Origin: Ferirhizobium litorale | GTDB taxonomy: Bacteria; Pseudomonadota; Alphaproteobacteria; Rhizobiales; Rhizobiaceae | Length of the DNA: 64,000 nucleotides | Assembly (NCBI GenBank): GCA_030028905.1 | Contig: JALDYZ010000014.1 | Coordinates: 62,001 to 126,000 of the forward strand | Direction: 5' to 3' | Shown here: piece after piece, positions 8,734-18,135 of the stretch | Position numbering within the stretch: the stretch's first letter is position 1 | Layout of the letters: the number at the start of each line of letters is the position of its first letter | The notes under the pieces: generated by a model | Seen by the model: only the letters and a program-made list of their open reading frames with translations | Databases searched by the model: none | What the model was told of the DNA's origin: nothing | Translations under genes and position numbers: made by a program

Positions 8734-9705
8734 TCAGACGAAACCGGCGACATGGTGCGGCTTGTAGGGTGCCTCCAGCGCCTCGATTTCCTCTTCGCTC
8801 AGCTTTACCGCCATCGCCGCCACGGCATCTGTCAGATGGTTCGGCTTGGACGCCCCGACGATGGGCGCGGTGACACCCTTCTTCTGGATCATCCAGGCGA
8901 GTGCTATCTGCGCACGCGGCACGCCCCGCCTTTCCGCGAGTTTGCCGACTGCATCGACGATTTCCCGATCAGCCTCGACATAGAGCGATTTGCCGTATTC
9001 GTCCGTCTCGGCGCGATACGTGGCTTCGTCCCAGGCGCGCGCAAGCCGCCCGCGTGCAAGCGGACTCCAGGGAATGACGGCGACACCCTGATCGGCGCAG
9101 AGCGGCAACATCTCGCGCTCTTCCTCCCGGTAGAGGAGGTTGAGGTGATTCTGCATGCTGACGAACTGGGTCCAGCCATTGAGCCGCGCGGTGTAGATCG
9201 CCTTGGCGAACCGCCACGCCGGCATGGAGGAGGCGCCGATGTAGCGGGCCTTTCCGGCTTTGACGACATCATGCAGAGCCTCGAGTGTCTCCTCGATAGG
9301 AGTTTCGGGATCCCAGCGGTGGATCTGGTAGAGATCGACGTAGTCCATTCCCAGGCGAGTTAGGCTGGCATCGATTTCTGCAAAGATCGCCTTGCGGGAG
9401 AGGCCTGCACCGTTCGGCCCCGGCCGCATCCGGTTGAACACCTTGGTCGCGACGACGACGTCCTCGCGGCGGGCAAAATCCCGCACCGCGCGACCGACGA
9501 TCTCTTCGGATGTGCCATCGGAATAGACGTTCGCCGTATCGAGGAAATTGATCCCGAGTTCGAGCGCCTGCTTGATCAGCGGACGACTGTCGTCTTCCGA
9601 TAGCGTCCAGGTGTGATTGCCTCTCGCCGAGTCACCGAAGGTCATGCATCCGAGGCAGAGCTTCGAGACTTCGAGACCGGTCGAGCCGAACTTGACATAT
9701 TCCAT
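8734..9705 (-). CDS. aldo/keto reductase
   Basis: A 323-residue cytosolic NADPH-dependent oxidoreductase of the TIM-barrel AKR superfamily, reducing aldehydes or ketones. The catalytic tetrad is visible: D56 and Y61 (FLDTANVYS), K88 (VVATKVF) and H129 (LYQIHRW). The cofactor-site IVGASKPNHL near the C-terminus is also typical. The N-terminus MEYVKFGSTGLEVSKLCLGC is the standard AKR start. It is a single-gene unit with its own terminator; substrate unknown. Confidence 0.92.
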   Translation of the reverse strand: MEYVKFGSTGLEVSKLCLGCMTFGDSARGNHTWTLSEDDSRPLIKQALELGINFLDTANVYSDGTSEEIVGRAVRDFARREDVVVATKVFNRMRPGPNGAGLSRKAIFAEIDASLTRLGMDYVDLYQIHRWDPETPIEETLEALHDVVKAGKARYIGASSMPAWRFAKAIYTARLNGWTQFVSMQNHLNLLYREEEREMLPLCADQGVAVIPWSPLARGRLARAWDEATYRAETDEYGKSLYVEADREIVDAVGKLAERRGVPRAQIALAWMIQKKGVTAPIVGASKPNHLTDAVAAMAVKLSEEEIEALEAPYKPHHVAGFV

Positions 9706-9907
9706 CCTTCATCCTCCAAAATTGCCCGGCCAAATCGCTACCAGGCGTCGCAAGCTTGAAAGCGCGAGGGGACGTGCACTGTCGGATATCGCTACCCGAA
9801 TGCACAATAGCCCCCACATCTACCACGAGACCATGATGTTCTGCCGCTCCCTCGATGGCGACGGAAAACCGTCGATCGGGCATCGGGCAGGGTATATTGC
9901 GTGGGTG

Positions 9908-11614
9908 TCATCTACATACCCCCTCCGCGATCAGCTCCTCTGCACCAACGTAGGACGGGACAATTCTGCCTGCTCGCAATACGACCACCCGGTCGACAAG
10001 AGTCAGGACCTCGGGATGGTGGGTGATCACCAATGTCGTCTTGTCGCGCATGAGCCGTTTCAAGGCGTTAAGCACAAGCTGCTCGGAGAGCTCATCCAGC
10101 CCTTCTGTCGGCTCGTCCAGAAGCAGGATCGGCGCATTCTTGAGGAAGGCCCGGGCAATGGTGATGCGCCGCGCCTGGCCGCCGGACAGCCGCGCTCCGA
10201 CCTCGCCGACGTAGGTATCCAGCCCCTGCGGAAATGCCATGACCTCATCGAGAACGGCGGCCTGCCGCAACGCTTCCCTGAGTTCCTCCTCGCTTGCCGA
10301 CGGGCGCGCGAGCAGGAGGTTCTCGCGGATGGTCGCATTGAAGAGATGACTTTGCTGAGCGACGACGGCACAGAGGCTGCGGACCTGCTCTCCGGTCAAC
10401 GCCCGCAAGGGCACACCACCGATCGCCGCCTTTCCATCCTGGAAATCCCAGAAGCGCAGCAGGACGTTGAGGAGACTGCTCTTGCCGGACCCGGAAGGGC
10501 CGACGATTCCGAGCGCATCGCCTTCGGGCACATGCAGGCTGATGCCGTCGAGCGCCCATGCCGCGACGGGCGAGTAGTGCATCTGCAACGCATCCATGTC
10601 GATATCGAAACGCTCCGGCAAAGGCTGCTGCTCGTCTGGGTCGAGCGCCACCGGTTCGGCATCGGCGATCTCGAAGATGCGACGTGCGGCGGCAAGCGTT
10701 TCTCCCAGGGACTGGAAGGCTGCCGGCAACGACGCAACGACATCGAAACTGGAGAGCACGAAGAATGCGACCAGAGCCAACTGCGCAGGCGCGAGCACGC
10801 CGGCATGGATGACCGGAATGATGACGATGACCGCGATCCACATGCTGATCAGTGCCGCGAGCATCGAAAGGCTGGAGTATGATCCCCTGACCCGAACCAG
10901 GTGGCGTTGGTCAGCGACCAGCGCTCGACCCAGCGCGTCGATATGCGCGCCCTGGCGATCGACCGCGCCGTAAACGCGCAGTTCGCCGGCGCCGCGGCAG
11001 CTGTCCGTGACGGACGCCCGCAAAGCGGCGCGGGTCGTGACCAGACGTGCGCCTGGCCGCCTTCCGCTTCTTTGCGCCATCAATGGCAAGGCGCAACCCG
11101 CAAGCAACAGACCAAGCCCGTTGATGAGCGCAACCTCCATGCTGATGAAGGACATGGCGGCGAGCAAGGCAACGGTCGAGATTGCAGCCGAGACCACCGG
11201 CGCCAGGATACGCAGGTAGAAATTGTCGAGGCTGTCGATGTCGGCTCGTATGCGGCTCAGCAGATCGCCATCGCGGTAGGATTGCAGGCCAGCCGGCGCC
11301 AGGGGTTCGAGCCTCCCGTAGAACCAGACTCGCAGCGCAGAGAGCAACCGCAGCGTCGCGTCATGGGTAACGAGACGCTCGAGGTAGCGCGCGATTGTCC
11401 GAAGGATCGCAAGCCCGCGTATGGCGGCCGCAGGCGTGAAGAAGTTGAACATCTGGTTGCCAAGGCCGCTCAGCGCCATGGAGGCGATGAACCAACCGGA
11501 AAGCGCCAGCAGTGCGACGTTCGAAAGTGCGACGACGACGCTGAGCGCGATCCCTGCGGCCATCCAGGCGCGGTAGGGATGAAAGAGCCGCAGCAGGCGG
11601 AGAATGTCCTTCAT
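9908..11614 (-). CDS. cydC: thiol reductant ABC exporter subunit CydC
   Basis: A 568-residue half-transporter, with six membrane helices (about 1-310) and a C-terminal nucleotide-binding domain (Walker A GPSGSGKSSLL; signature LSGGQARRITIARA; Walker B ILLLDEPTEG). With CydD it forms the inner-membrane exporter of cysteine/glutathione (and heme-linked) reductant needed to assemble cytochrome bd oxidase. The start overlaps the cydD stop (TGATG), so translation is coupled. Last gene of the cydABDC operon. Confidence 0.93.
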   Translation of the reverse strand: MKDILRLLRLFHPYRAWMAAGIALSVVVALSNVALLALSGWFIASMALSGLGNQMFNFFTPAAAIRGLAILRTIARYLERLVTHDATLRLLSALRVWFYGRLEPLAPAGLQSYRDGDLLSRIRADIDSLDNFYLRILAPVVSAAISTVALLAAMSFISMEVALINGLGLLLAGCALPLMAQRSGRRPGARLVTTRAALRASVTDSCRGAGELRVYGAVDRQGAHIDALGRALVADQRHLVRVRGSYSSLSMLAALISMWIAVIVIIPVIHAGVLAPAQLALVAFFVLSSFDVVASLPAAFQSLGETLAAARRIFEIADAEPVALDPDEQQPLPERFDIDMDALQMHYSPVAAWALDGISLHVPEGDALGIVGPSGSGKSSLLNVLLRFWDFQDGKAAIGGVPLRALTGEQVRSLCAVVAQQSHLFNATIRENLLLARPSASEEELREALRQAAVLDEVMAFPQGLDTYVGEVGARLSGGQARRITIARAFLKNAPILLLDEPTEGLDELSEQLVLNALKRLMRDKTTLVITHHPEVLTLVDRVVVLRAGRIVPSYVGAEELIAEGVCR

Positions 11615-13383
11615 CAGAGCCCAACCTCCTCAAAAGTGGCCGGACCGGCATGGAGGTCCTTGCGGAGGCCCGGCTCCCTGGGGTTGGCCCTGGCGACGAT
11701 CCGGCCGCGTTCGATGGTGATGACCCTGTCAGCCATCCGGGCCGCTTCGAGGTCGTGGGTGATGAAGAGGACGGCGCTCCTCGATGCCACCTGCCTGACC
11801 GCGTCCATCACCCGGGTTGCCGTTGGCCGGTCAAGCGCACCGGTTGCCTCGTCAAGTATGACCACATCGGCGTCTTTCAGAAACGCACGCGCAAGAGCGA
11901 TGCGTCGGATTTCGCCGCCCGACAACCCTTGGCCACTGTCCCCCAACATCGTTTCGTAGTCGAGGACCAGTCTCGCGATGAAACCGTCGGCCTGCGCCTG
12001 CGCGGCGGCCGCGTGTACGGCCTGCTCGGACGCCTCGGGAGCACCAAGCCGGATATTGTCGCCGACGGTCCCGTAGAACAGGGTGGGCTTCTGGGGAACC
12101 CAGGAGACGCGACGCAGCCATTCGGCCTCGTCGAGATCCTGCAGGTCGACGCCGTTGATGCGGATGCTGCCCGATTGCGGCGCCAGAAAGCCGAGCAGAA
12201 GGTTGCCGATTGTCGACTTGCCCGCTCCGCTCGGCCCGACAAGGGCGACGCACTCGGCCTGCGAGAGGGTGAAGCTTATGTCCTGCACGCCTTGCCCATC
12301 TCGATCATAAGAGAAAGAGACACCCTCGAAATCGATGCGCAGCCGTTGCTCTGGAGGCAATGGCATCCGATTTGCGTGACGATCCGGCAATGGAGTCTGC
12401 AGAAGGCGCAGAATGCTCTCCGCAGAGGCGATCGCGGCCATGCGAGCGTGGTACTGTGCCCCCATGTCCCTCAGCGGTCGGTAAAATTCCGGCGCAAGCA
12501 GGAGGACGAAGAAGCCCGAGAAGAAATCCAGTTCCCGATAGTAGAGCCTGAAACCGATATAGACGGCGGCGAGCGCGATGCTGACGGTTGCAAAGAATTC
12601 CAGGACGAGAGAGGAGAGAAACGCGACGCGCAAGACCGACATGGTGCTGCCCCGGTATTCGTCCGAGATCCGGGCCACGACCTCGGCTTCGCGCCGGCTG
12701 GCATTGAAGAGTTTCAGCGTCGTCAGCCCCTCGATCACATCGAAGAAGTGGGCGCTCATGCGCGAAAGCCGTCTCCACTGGCGCTGGTTCAACGCTTCGG
12801 CGCCCTTGCCGATGATGATCATGAAGATCGGAATGAGCGGTGCCGTGACAAGGAATATGAGCCCGGACACCCAGTCGGCGGGAAACGCCGCAACAAGAAT
12901 GGCGAACGGCAGGAGTGCCGCCAATACCGATTGCGGCAGGTAGTTCGCATAGTATTTCTCGATTTCCTCGACACCGTCGACGAGCGTATTCGCAACCTCG
13001 CCGCTACGCTGGTCCAGCATCCAGGCCGGCCCGAGCGCACTGACATGGGCATAGAGGGCGCTCCGCAATCCCTGCTTGACCCTCGCCGCGGCCGCGAACG
13101 CGGCGCTATCGACAAAGCCGCTGATGAGCACGCGGGCCAGGATGATGCCAAGGAGCGGCACAAGCCAGCGCCAAACCCCTGCGAGGTTCTGGCCCTCGAT
13201 TGTCACGGCATTGACCACGTGGGCCAGGAACCATGCCTGGGCAATCATCAGCATGCCGGCGAAGGTTCCGGCGCCGACGGCCAGCGAAAGCGGGAGCCGG
13301 ATGAGTCCGATCTGGCTGCGCAACCAGCTTTCCTGCTGCCTGGCGGCGGATCGGCTCGGCCTCTGTCGTGACCCGGGTGTCAT
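11614..13383 (-). CDS. cydD: thiol reductant ABC exporter subunit CydD
   Basis: A 589-residue half-transporter and partner of CydC. Membrane domain at about 25-330 (VVNAVTIEGQNLAGV; LAALLPFAILVAAFPADW), ATPase domain with GPSGAGKSTIGNLL, LSGGEIRRIALARAFL and VVILDEATGALD. It begins 45 bp after cydB, so all four cyd genes are probably one transcript. That gap has no room for a cydX-type small subunit gene. Confidence 0.93.
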   Translation of the reverse strand: MTPGSRQRPSRSAARQQESWLRSQIGLIRLPLSLAVGAGTFAGMLMIAQAWFLAHVVNAVTIEGQNLAGVWRWLVPLLGIILARVLISGFVDSAAFAAAARVKQGLRSALYAHVSALGPAWMLDQRSGEVANTLVDGVEEIEKYYANYLPQSVLAALLPFAILVAAFPADWVSGLIFLVTAPLIPIFMIIIGKGAEALNQRQWRRLSRMSAHFFDVIEGLTTLKLFNASRREAEVVARISDEYRGSTMSVLRVAFLSSLVLEFFATVSIALAAVYIGFRLYYRELDFFSGFFVLLLAPEFYRPLRDMGAQYHARMAAIASAESILRLLQTPLPDRHANRMPLPPEQRLRIDFEGVSFSYDRDGQGVQDISFTLSQAECVALVGPSGAGKSTIGNLLLGFLAPQSGSIRINGVDLQDLDEAEWLRRVSWVPQKPTLFYGTVGDNIRLGAPEASEQAVHAAAAQAQADGFIARLVLDYETMLGDSGQGLSGGEIRRIALARAFLKDADVVILDEATGALDRPTATRVMDAVRQVASRSAVLFITHDLEAARMADRVITIERGRIVARANPREPGLRKDLHAGPATFEEVGL

Positions 13384-13428
13384 CGTCCATGTCCCGCTTC
13401 ATTCGGATTGCTGTCCTGGCCGGCCACC

Positions 13429-14475
13429 TCAATCATGATAGGCGACGAGCTTGCTGATACGCGCCCTGAAGACCCAGATCTGGTACCAGTTGTACATGAT
13501 CATCACCGGGAGGAAGCCGCCCATGGCAAGCGTGAAGGTTACCAGGGAGACCTGCGGGCTGGCGCCGCTGTAGATGGTCCAGGTGTTGGGAACGATCCAG
13601 GGGAACATCGTGGCCATCATGGCGACGCCGACGATGGCAACCGCCAGGTTGAACCACAGGATTGCCGCCACGTCGCGGTCTGCGTGGATCGCCCCGCGTA
13701 TCCGGATCGTCGCGTAGATCATCGCCAGAAGCACAAGCGCCCAGACCCAGAAATGCGCCCCGAACCATTTCTCGACCGCCCAGTCGAAGACAACCGCGCA
13801 CCAGACGACAGTTATGATCGCACAGGCGAGCGATGTGCAGAAGGCGAAATTCGTCCAGCGCGCCACATGTTGGCGCAGCGGTTCGCTCTTTTCGAAGCGG
13901 GCGCGGATGAAGAGCCCCCCTGCCATCATCACCACGAAGACTGCGGCAAGCCCCATCCAGACGCTGAAGGCGCTGATGAATCTGAGCGATCCGCCGACAT
14001 AGGTCGGCACCCTGCCCGGCACGTCCGTGAGGGGAAAGCCGTGCAGCACCGCGCCGATCGCCATGCCACCAAAAAATGTCGTGGAAAGGCTCGACAGCCC
14101 GAAGGCATAGTCCGAGAAGCGCCGCCATTTGGGCTCCGCCAGATGGCGGAACTCGAGCGCGACAGCCCGCGTCATGATGCTCCAGAGAACGAGGGTCAGC
14201 GGCAGCATCAGATAGCTGAACGCAGATCCGTACACGAAGGGGAACGTTCCGAAGAGAATTCCGCCGGCGACGACCAACCAGGTCTCGTTGGCGTCCCAAG
14301 TACCGGCCATGGCCGACATGATCGCCCCACGCTCTTGCTCGTCCGGGAGGAAGAGTGAGATGATCCCCGCGCCGAGATCGGCTCCATCAAGCATCACATA
14401 GAGCAGGATGCTGAGGCAGAGCGCCATCCACCAGGCAAACGCAAGCATCTGTTGAAGTTCGGTTAGCGTATCCAT
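13429..14475 (-). CDS. cydB: cytochrome bd-type quinol oxidase subunit II
   Basis: A 348-residue membrane protein with about nine helices, the structural partner of CydA in the heme b558/b595/d quinol oxidase. Diagnostic stretches include YVMLDGADLGAGI near the N-terminus, TWDANETWLVVAGG around residue 60 and FGTFPFVYGSAFSYLMLPL. It lies 41 bp after cydA. The enzyme gives high-affinity oxygen respiration under low oxygen and tolerance to respiratory poisons such as NO and cyanide. Confidence 0.94.
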   Translation of the reverse strand: MDTLTELQQMLAFAWWMALCLSILLYVMLDGADLGAGIISLFLPDEQERGAIMSAMAGTWDANETWLVVAGGILFGTFPFVYGSAFSYLMLPLTLVLWSIMTRAVALEFRHLAEPKWRRFSDYAFGLSSLSTTFFGGMAIGAVLHGFPLTDVPGRVPTYVGGSLRFISAFSVWMGLAAVFVVMMAGGLFIRARFEKSEPLRQHVARWTNFAFCTSLACAIITVVWCAVVFDWAVEKWFGAHFWVWALVLLAMIYATIRIRGAIHADRDVAAILWFNLAVAIVGVAMMATMFPWIVPNTWTIYSGASPQVSLVTFTLAMGGFLPVMIMYNWYQIWVFRARISKLVAYHD

Positions 14476-14516
14476 CGGCTGTACTCCGTGACCTCTATCG
14501 TGTTCTTGGCCAGGCG

Positions 14517-15959
14517 TCAGACCGGCCGGATGTATTCGGGCTCTCCGCCAGGATTCGACGAGTTGTCCGCAAGGTGTCCGAGTTGCTCGTGTCCTTCGCC
14601 GGGGATCGGGCTGTCCATGTCGGGGCCTTTTCGAACGACCTTGGCGAGGAAGTACCAGGTACCGGCCCAGACGATCAGTTCGAAGGTCATGAAGCCGACC
14701 AGCCAGAAGATGGCGGACATCACCGACATGTTGCTGACCCCGTCCTCGGTCCGCATCAGGCCGTACACCACCCAGGGCTGGCGCGAGACCTCACGCGTCC
14801 ACCACCCTGTCCAGATAGCAAGGTAGGGTAGGAAGCCGCTGAAGATGATCGCACGTAGAAACCACCGGTTCTGCGTGACGCGGGTGACCGACAGGCGGCC
14901 CCTCCATGCCAGCCAACCACCCCAGAAGGCGACAAGCGTCAGGAAACCACCGATCGCAGCCATGATGCGGAACGCGTAGAAGGGAATGACGACAGGCGGG
15001 CGGTCTTGGGGGGCGAACTGATCCAGCCCCGGCACCGGCTGGTCGAAGGTGTGGGTTTCCAGCAGGCTGAGCACATGCGGGATCTGGATGGACCATGCAT
15101 TGCCATCACCCTTGGCATTCGGCCAGGCAAGGACATTCCAGGAAGTATTTGGACTGCCATCCGGATTGTAGGTGTGGAAATGGCCTTCCATGGCGGCGAG
15201 GCCCGCAGGCTTTGCATCGGCCGTGACGCGGCCCAACGAGTCGCCGACATAGACCTGGAGCGGCGCAACCACAACGAGCGCCAGCACAGAATACTTCAGT
15301 GATCGCTGGAAGAGCGCGACGTGCTGCCCCTTCAGGATATACCAGGCCGAAACAGCCGCGGCGAAGAACAGCGAAAGTTCGAAGCTGGCGACCAACTTGT
15401 GTGGAAATGCGGCCAAGACGTCCGGATTGAGAATCGCGGCATACCAGTCAACGATGTGGAACACGCCATCCTTGTATTCCACCCCGGAAGGTGACTGCAT
15501 CCAGGAGTTCGCGTCCATGATCCAGAATGCCGAAAGGGAGGAGGCGAGCGCCACGTTGAAGGTGGCAAAGAGATGCATGCCCCGGCTGATCTTCCCCCAG
15601 CCAAACACCATCAGCCCGATGAAGCCGGCCTCGTACATGAAGGCGGTGATCGTTTCATAGCCGAGAACCTGCCCGAGAAAGGGGCCGGCGGCTTGTGAAA
15701 ATGGGCCGTAGAGAATGCCGAAAGCCATCTCCATCGTGACACCGGTAGCAACGCCAGCGCCAAAATTGACAATAAAGAGTTTCTCGAAGAAGCGACAAAG
15801 CCTGTACCAGGTTTCGTCATTCGTCCGCAGCCAGCGCCACTCGGCGAAAAAGAGCAAGGCGGCGAGGCCGATCGTCAGTGGCGGATATATAATGTGGAAC
15901 GTCGTGACCCACGCAAAGTCGAGCCGCGATATCAAGGCCGACAATTCAACATTGGACAT
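14517..15959 (-). CDS. cydA: cytochrome bd-type quinol oxidase subunit I (CIO-like, short Q-loop)
   Basis: A 480-residue catalytic subunit. The N-terminal His ligand is in FHIIYPPLTIG; a second lies in FPHKLVASFE; the conserved quinol-side motif appears as EVSRQPW (usually EVGRQPW). The polypeptide is about 40 residues shorter than the E. coli enzyme. It goes directly from VGDSLGRV to the AAMEG stretch with a short Q-loop, as in cyanide-insensitive CioA-type oxidases. First gene of cydABDC; the promoter must lie in 15960-16484. Confidence 0.93.
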   Translation of the reverse strand: MSNVELSALISRLDFAWVTTFHIIYPPLTIGLAALLFFAEWRWLRTNDETWYRLCRFFEKLFIVNFGAGVATGVTMEMAFGILYGPFSQAAGPFLGQVLGYETITAFMYEAGFIGLMVFGWGKISRGMHLFATFNVALASSLSAFWIMDANSWMQSPSGVEYKDGVFHIVDWYAAILNPDVLAAFPHKLVASFELSLFFAAAVSAWYILKGQHVALFQRSLKYSVLALVVVAPLQVYVGDSLGRVTADAKPAGLAAMEGHFHTYNPDGSPNTSWNVLAWPNAKGDGNAWSIQIPHVLSLLETHTFDQPVPGLDQFAPQDRPPVVIPFYAFRIMAAIGGFLTLVAFWGGWLAWRGRLSVTRVTQNRWFLRAIIFSGFLPYLAIWTGWWTREVSRQPWVVYGLMRTEDGVSNMSVMSAIFWLVGFMTFELIVWAGTWYFLAKVVRKGPDMDSPIPGEGHEQLGHLADNSSNPGGEPEYIRPV

Positions 15960-16484
15960 GGCTTATACCTTCACGTTGCATGCGGAACGCCGCCTTGTTG
16001 CAATCAAACTCCAAACCGCCCCCGGTCATCGTGTGGATACATTCCGGCCGCAAAGCACCGTGCCGAAAGGGTCAATCCCTCCGGACCTGAATGCCCCTGG
16101 AGCCTTTGAATGAATGCGAGCAAAACCTTTGCCAGAAACCCCGGCAAATCCGCTGAGTTGCCGGTCAGCCTATATGGATCATTAAAAATCGGTAACCATA
16201 CGTAGGTCTAGGCGACAACCTTGGCAGGCACGGTGCCCTGCGATGTCAACGAGCCACGGCGCAAGAGAACCGTCACGGCCTCATTGCATAAAATATCAGC
16301 AATCCGGCATCGATCATTGAACTCCATACTGGCGACTTCCAACAGGTGGCGACCAGCAGAACGGCTTCTATACCTAGGTGTAGATCGACAAAAGATATCG
16401 AAAATTTCAATGTCTGCACGACGGCAGCGCAGCCCCACGATCCCACTGGCCCAGGGCTGAACTTGGTGGAACGGAGGACATTCC
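15960..16484. other. 525-bp divergent intergenic region between cydA and the catalase-like gene
   Basis: No convincing gene. It must carry the promoters of both the cyd operon and the peroxidase/cytochrome b561 pair. I looked for an FNR/FixK box (TTGAT-N4-ATCAA) and found none. A direct repeat TGGCGAC (starting at 16330 and 16347) and a small palindrome ACCTAGGT near 16374 are the only structures I noted. Confidence 0.5.
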
Positions 16485-17540
16485 ATGCCTGAACCCCAAT
16501 CGTCGCAGCCTCGTGCGCTCGGCCGACTGGCGCTTATCGCTGGCATCATCGTCGCGGGCAGCGGCGCCTTCGCTTACACGGCGGGATGGTTCTCGCCGGA
16601 TCGCCTCACGCCGACCAGATTAGTCAATGCACTGGCGCCACCCGACGGGCCGGTCCTTGGCCATCGCCGAAACCATGCCAAGGGCATCTGTTTCACCGGC
16701 ATCTTCGAGGCAAATGGCAATGGTTCGGCGCTTTCGCGGGCGCAGGCATTCAGCGCAGGACAATATCCGGTCGTCGGGCGCTTCAACCTCGGCACGCCGA
16801 ACCCGGATGCTGCGGATGCCACGGTGCGGGTTCGCGGCATGGGGCTCCAGATTTCGACTCCGGACGGTGCCGTGTGGCGCGCCGCCATGATCGACCTGCC
16901 GTTCTTCCCGGTGTCGACGCCCACCGCTTTCTACCATTTGCTCGAAGCCTCGAAGAGCAAGGATCCGGACGCCATGAAGACGTTCATAGCGGCCAATCCG
17001 GAATTCTCCGCATTTACCGACTGGGCCAAGAGTGCACCTTGGACGGCGAGTTATGCGGAAGACCCCTACAACAGCTTGAACGCCTTTGTCTTCACCGACG
17101 GAGCCGGAGCCAATCACGCTGTCCGCTGGTCGTTGCGGCCGCAGGCAAAAGTGACGCCGATCACGGATGCCGAGCTCGCGAAGCTGGGCCCCAATCATCT
17201 CGAAGATGAAATCGCCGCGCGCGTCGCGAAAGAACCGCAGCGCTGGACCATGGTGCTCACGGTCGCCGATCCGACCGATCCGACGTCGGATCCGAGCAGG
17301 ATGTGGCCAGCGGGGCGACGCACCGTGGAGGCCGGCACTCTCGTCGTGCAGAACATCGAAGCGGAGGCTGACGGTCCCTGTCGCGACGTCAATTTCGATC
17401 CCACCATCCTCCCGGACGGCATCAAGGTTTCGGATGACCCGTTCCCGGCCGCACGGTCCGCAGCCTATGCGAGGTCCTACGACCTGCGTACGGCGGAAGC
17501 AAAATACTATCCGCGCACTGTCGAGGGGGACCAGCCATGA
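16485..17540 (+). CDS. catalase-family peroxidase (SrpA-like)
   Basis: A 351-residue catalase-fold heme protein, shorter than true catalases (around 480-750). An N-terminal hydrophobic segment (about residues 13-33, ALIAGIIVAGSGAFAYTAGW) suggests membrane anchoring or export. The distal-side His is in GHRRNHAKG, and the probable heme-ligand Tyr is in AAYARSYDLRTAE near the C-terminus. GGAGG lies 10 bp before the ATG. Its stop overlaps the start of the cytochrome b561 gene (ATGA), a pairing commonly seen for this family, and suggests the peroxidase receives electrons from the membrane cytochrome. Confidence 0.9.
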   Translation: MPEPQSSQPRALGRLALIAGIIVAGSGAFAYTAGWFSPDRLTPTRLVNALAPPDGPVLGHRRNHAKGICFTGIFEANGNGSALSRAQAFSAGQYPVVGRFNLGTPNPDAADATVRVRGMGLQISTPDGAVWRAAMIDLPFFPVSTPTAFYHLLEASKSKDPDAMKTFIAANPEFSAFTDWAKSAPWTASYAEDPYNSLNAFVFTDGAGANHAVRWSLRPQAKVTPITDAELAKLGPNHLEDEIAARVAKEPQRWTMVLTVADPTDPTSDPSRMWPAGRRTVEAGTLVVQNIEAEADGPCRDVNFDPTILPDGIKVSDDPFPAARSAAYARSYDLRTAEAKYYPRTVEGDQP

Positions 17541-18094
17541 GCGAAACAGGCCAGCATTTCACCCTTCTCCAGCGGCTGCTTCACTGGCTCATGGCAGCAA
17601 GCATCGTGGCAATGCTCTTCATTGGCGTAGGCATGCTGTCTACCGTCATGCCAAAATACATACCGCTGCTGTCGACGCACAAGACGCTCGGCATCGCAAT
17701 TCTGGTGCTTGCACTGGTCCGTCTCGCGGTGCGGTTTATTTTCGGCGCGCCGGCGCTGCCTGCAGACCTGCCGACACCGATGAAGCTGGCGGCACATCTT
17801 TCGCACTATGCTCTATACGCGCTGATGATCGGGATGCCGCTCATCGGCTGGGCAATGATGTCGGCGGGTGATTACCCGGTCGTGCTGTATGGCGATATAA
17901 GGCTTCCTCCAATCCTGCCGCAGAGCGACAGCCTGCATACGCTGCTGTGGAACGCGCATTTCTATCTCGCCTTCGCTTTCTTCGCGCTCGTCATGCTGCA
18001 CCTCGCGGCGGCGTTGTTCCATGCCCTCATTCGACGGGACGGCGTCTTCGAAGCCATGTCTGGTGGACGCAACCCACAATCTCCCGCTGAATAG
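17537..18094 (+). CDS. cytochrome b561 family protein
   Basis: A 185-residue integral membrane protein with four helices. Candidate heme-b ligands are the His in RLLHWLM, STHKTLG, AHLSHYALY and LHLAAALFH. It probably passes electrons from quinol to a periplasmic partner, here the translationally coupled catalase-like peroxidase. The C-terminal tail (FEAMSGGRNPQSPAE) is hydrophilic. Start chosen at the ATGA overlap with the upstream gene. Confidence 0.9.
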   Translation: MSETGQHFTLLQRLLHWLMAASIVAMLFIGVGMLSTVMPKYIPLLSTHKTLGIAILVLALVRLAVRFIFGAPALPADLPTPMKLAAHLSHYALYALMIGMPLIGWAMMSAGDYPVVLYGDIRLPPILPQSDSLHTLLWNAHFYLAFAFFALVMLHLAAALFHALIRRDGVFEAMSGGRNPQSPAE

Positions 18095-18135
18095 TCGGCA
18101 TATAGCGCTACAACTGCGGATCGTCGTCGGAGCAC

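Noticed and set aside
11650-13371. 573-codon frame antisense to cydD
   Set aside because: The minus strand encodes an unmistakable CydD; the antisense translation is low in hydrophobic order and has no motif.
15960-16484. FNR/FixK box for the cyd operon
   Set aside because: The best candidate near 16000 (TTGATTGCAACAAG on the minus strand) matches only one half-site.
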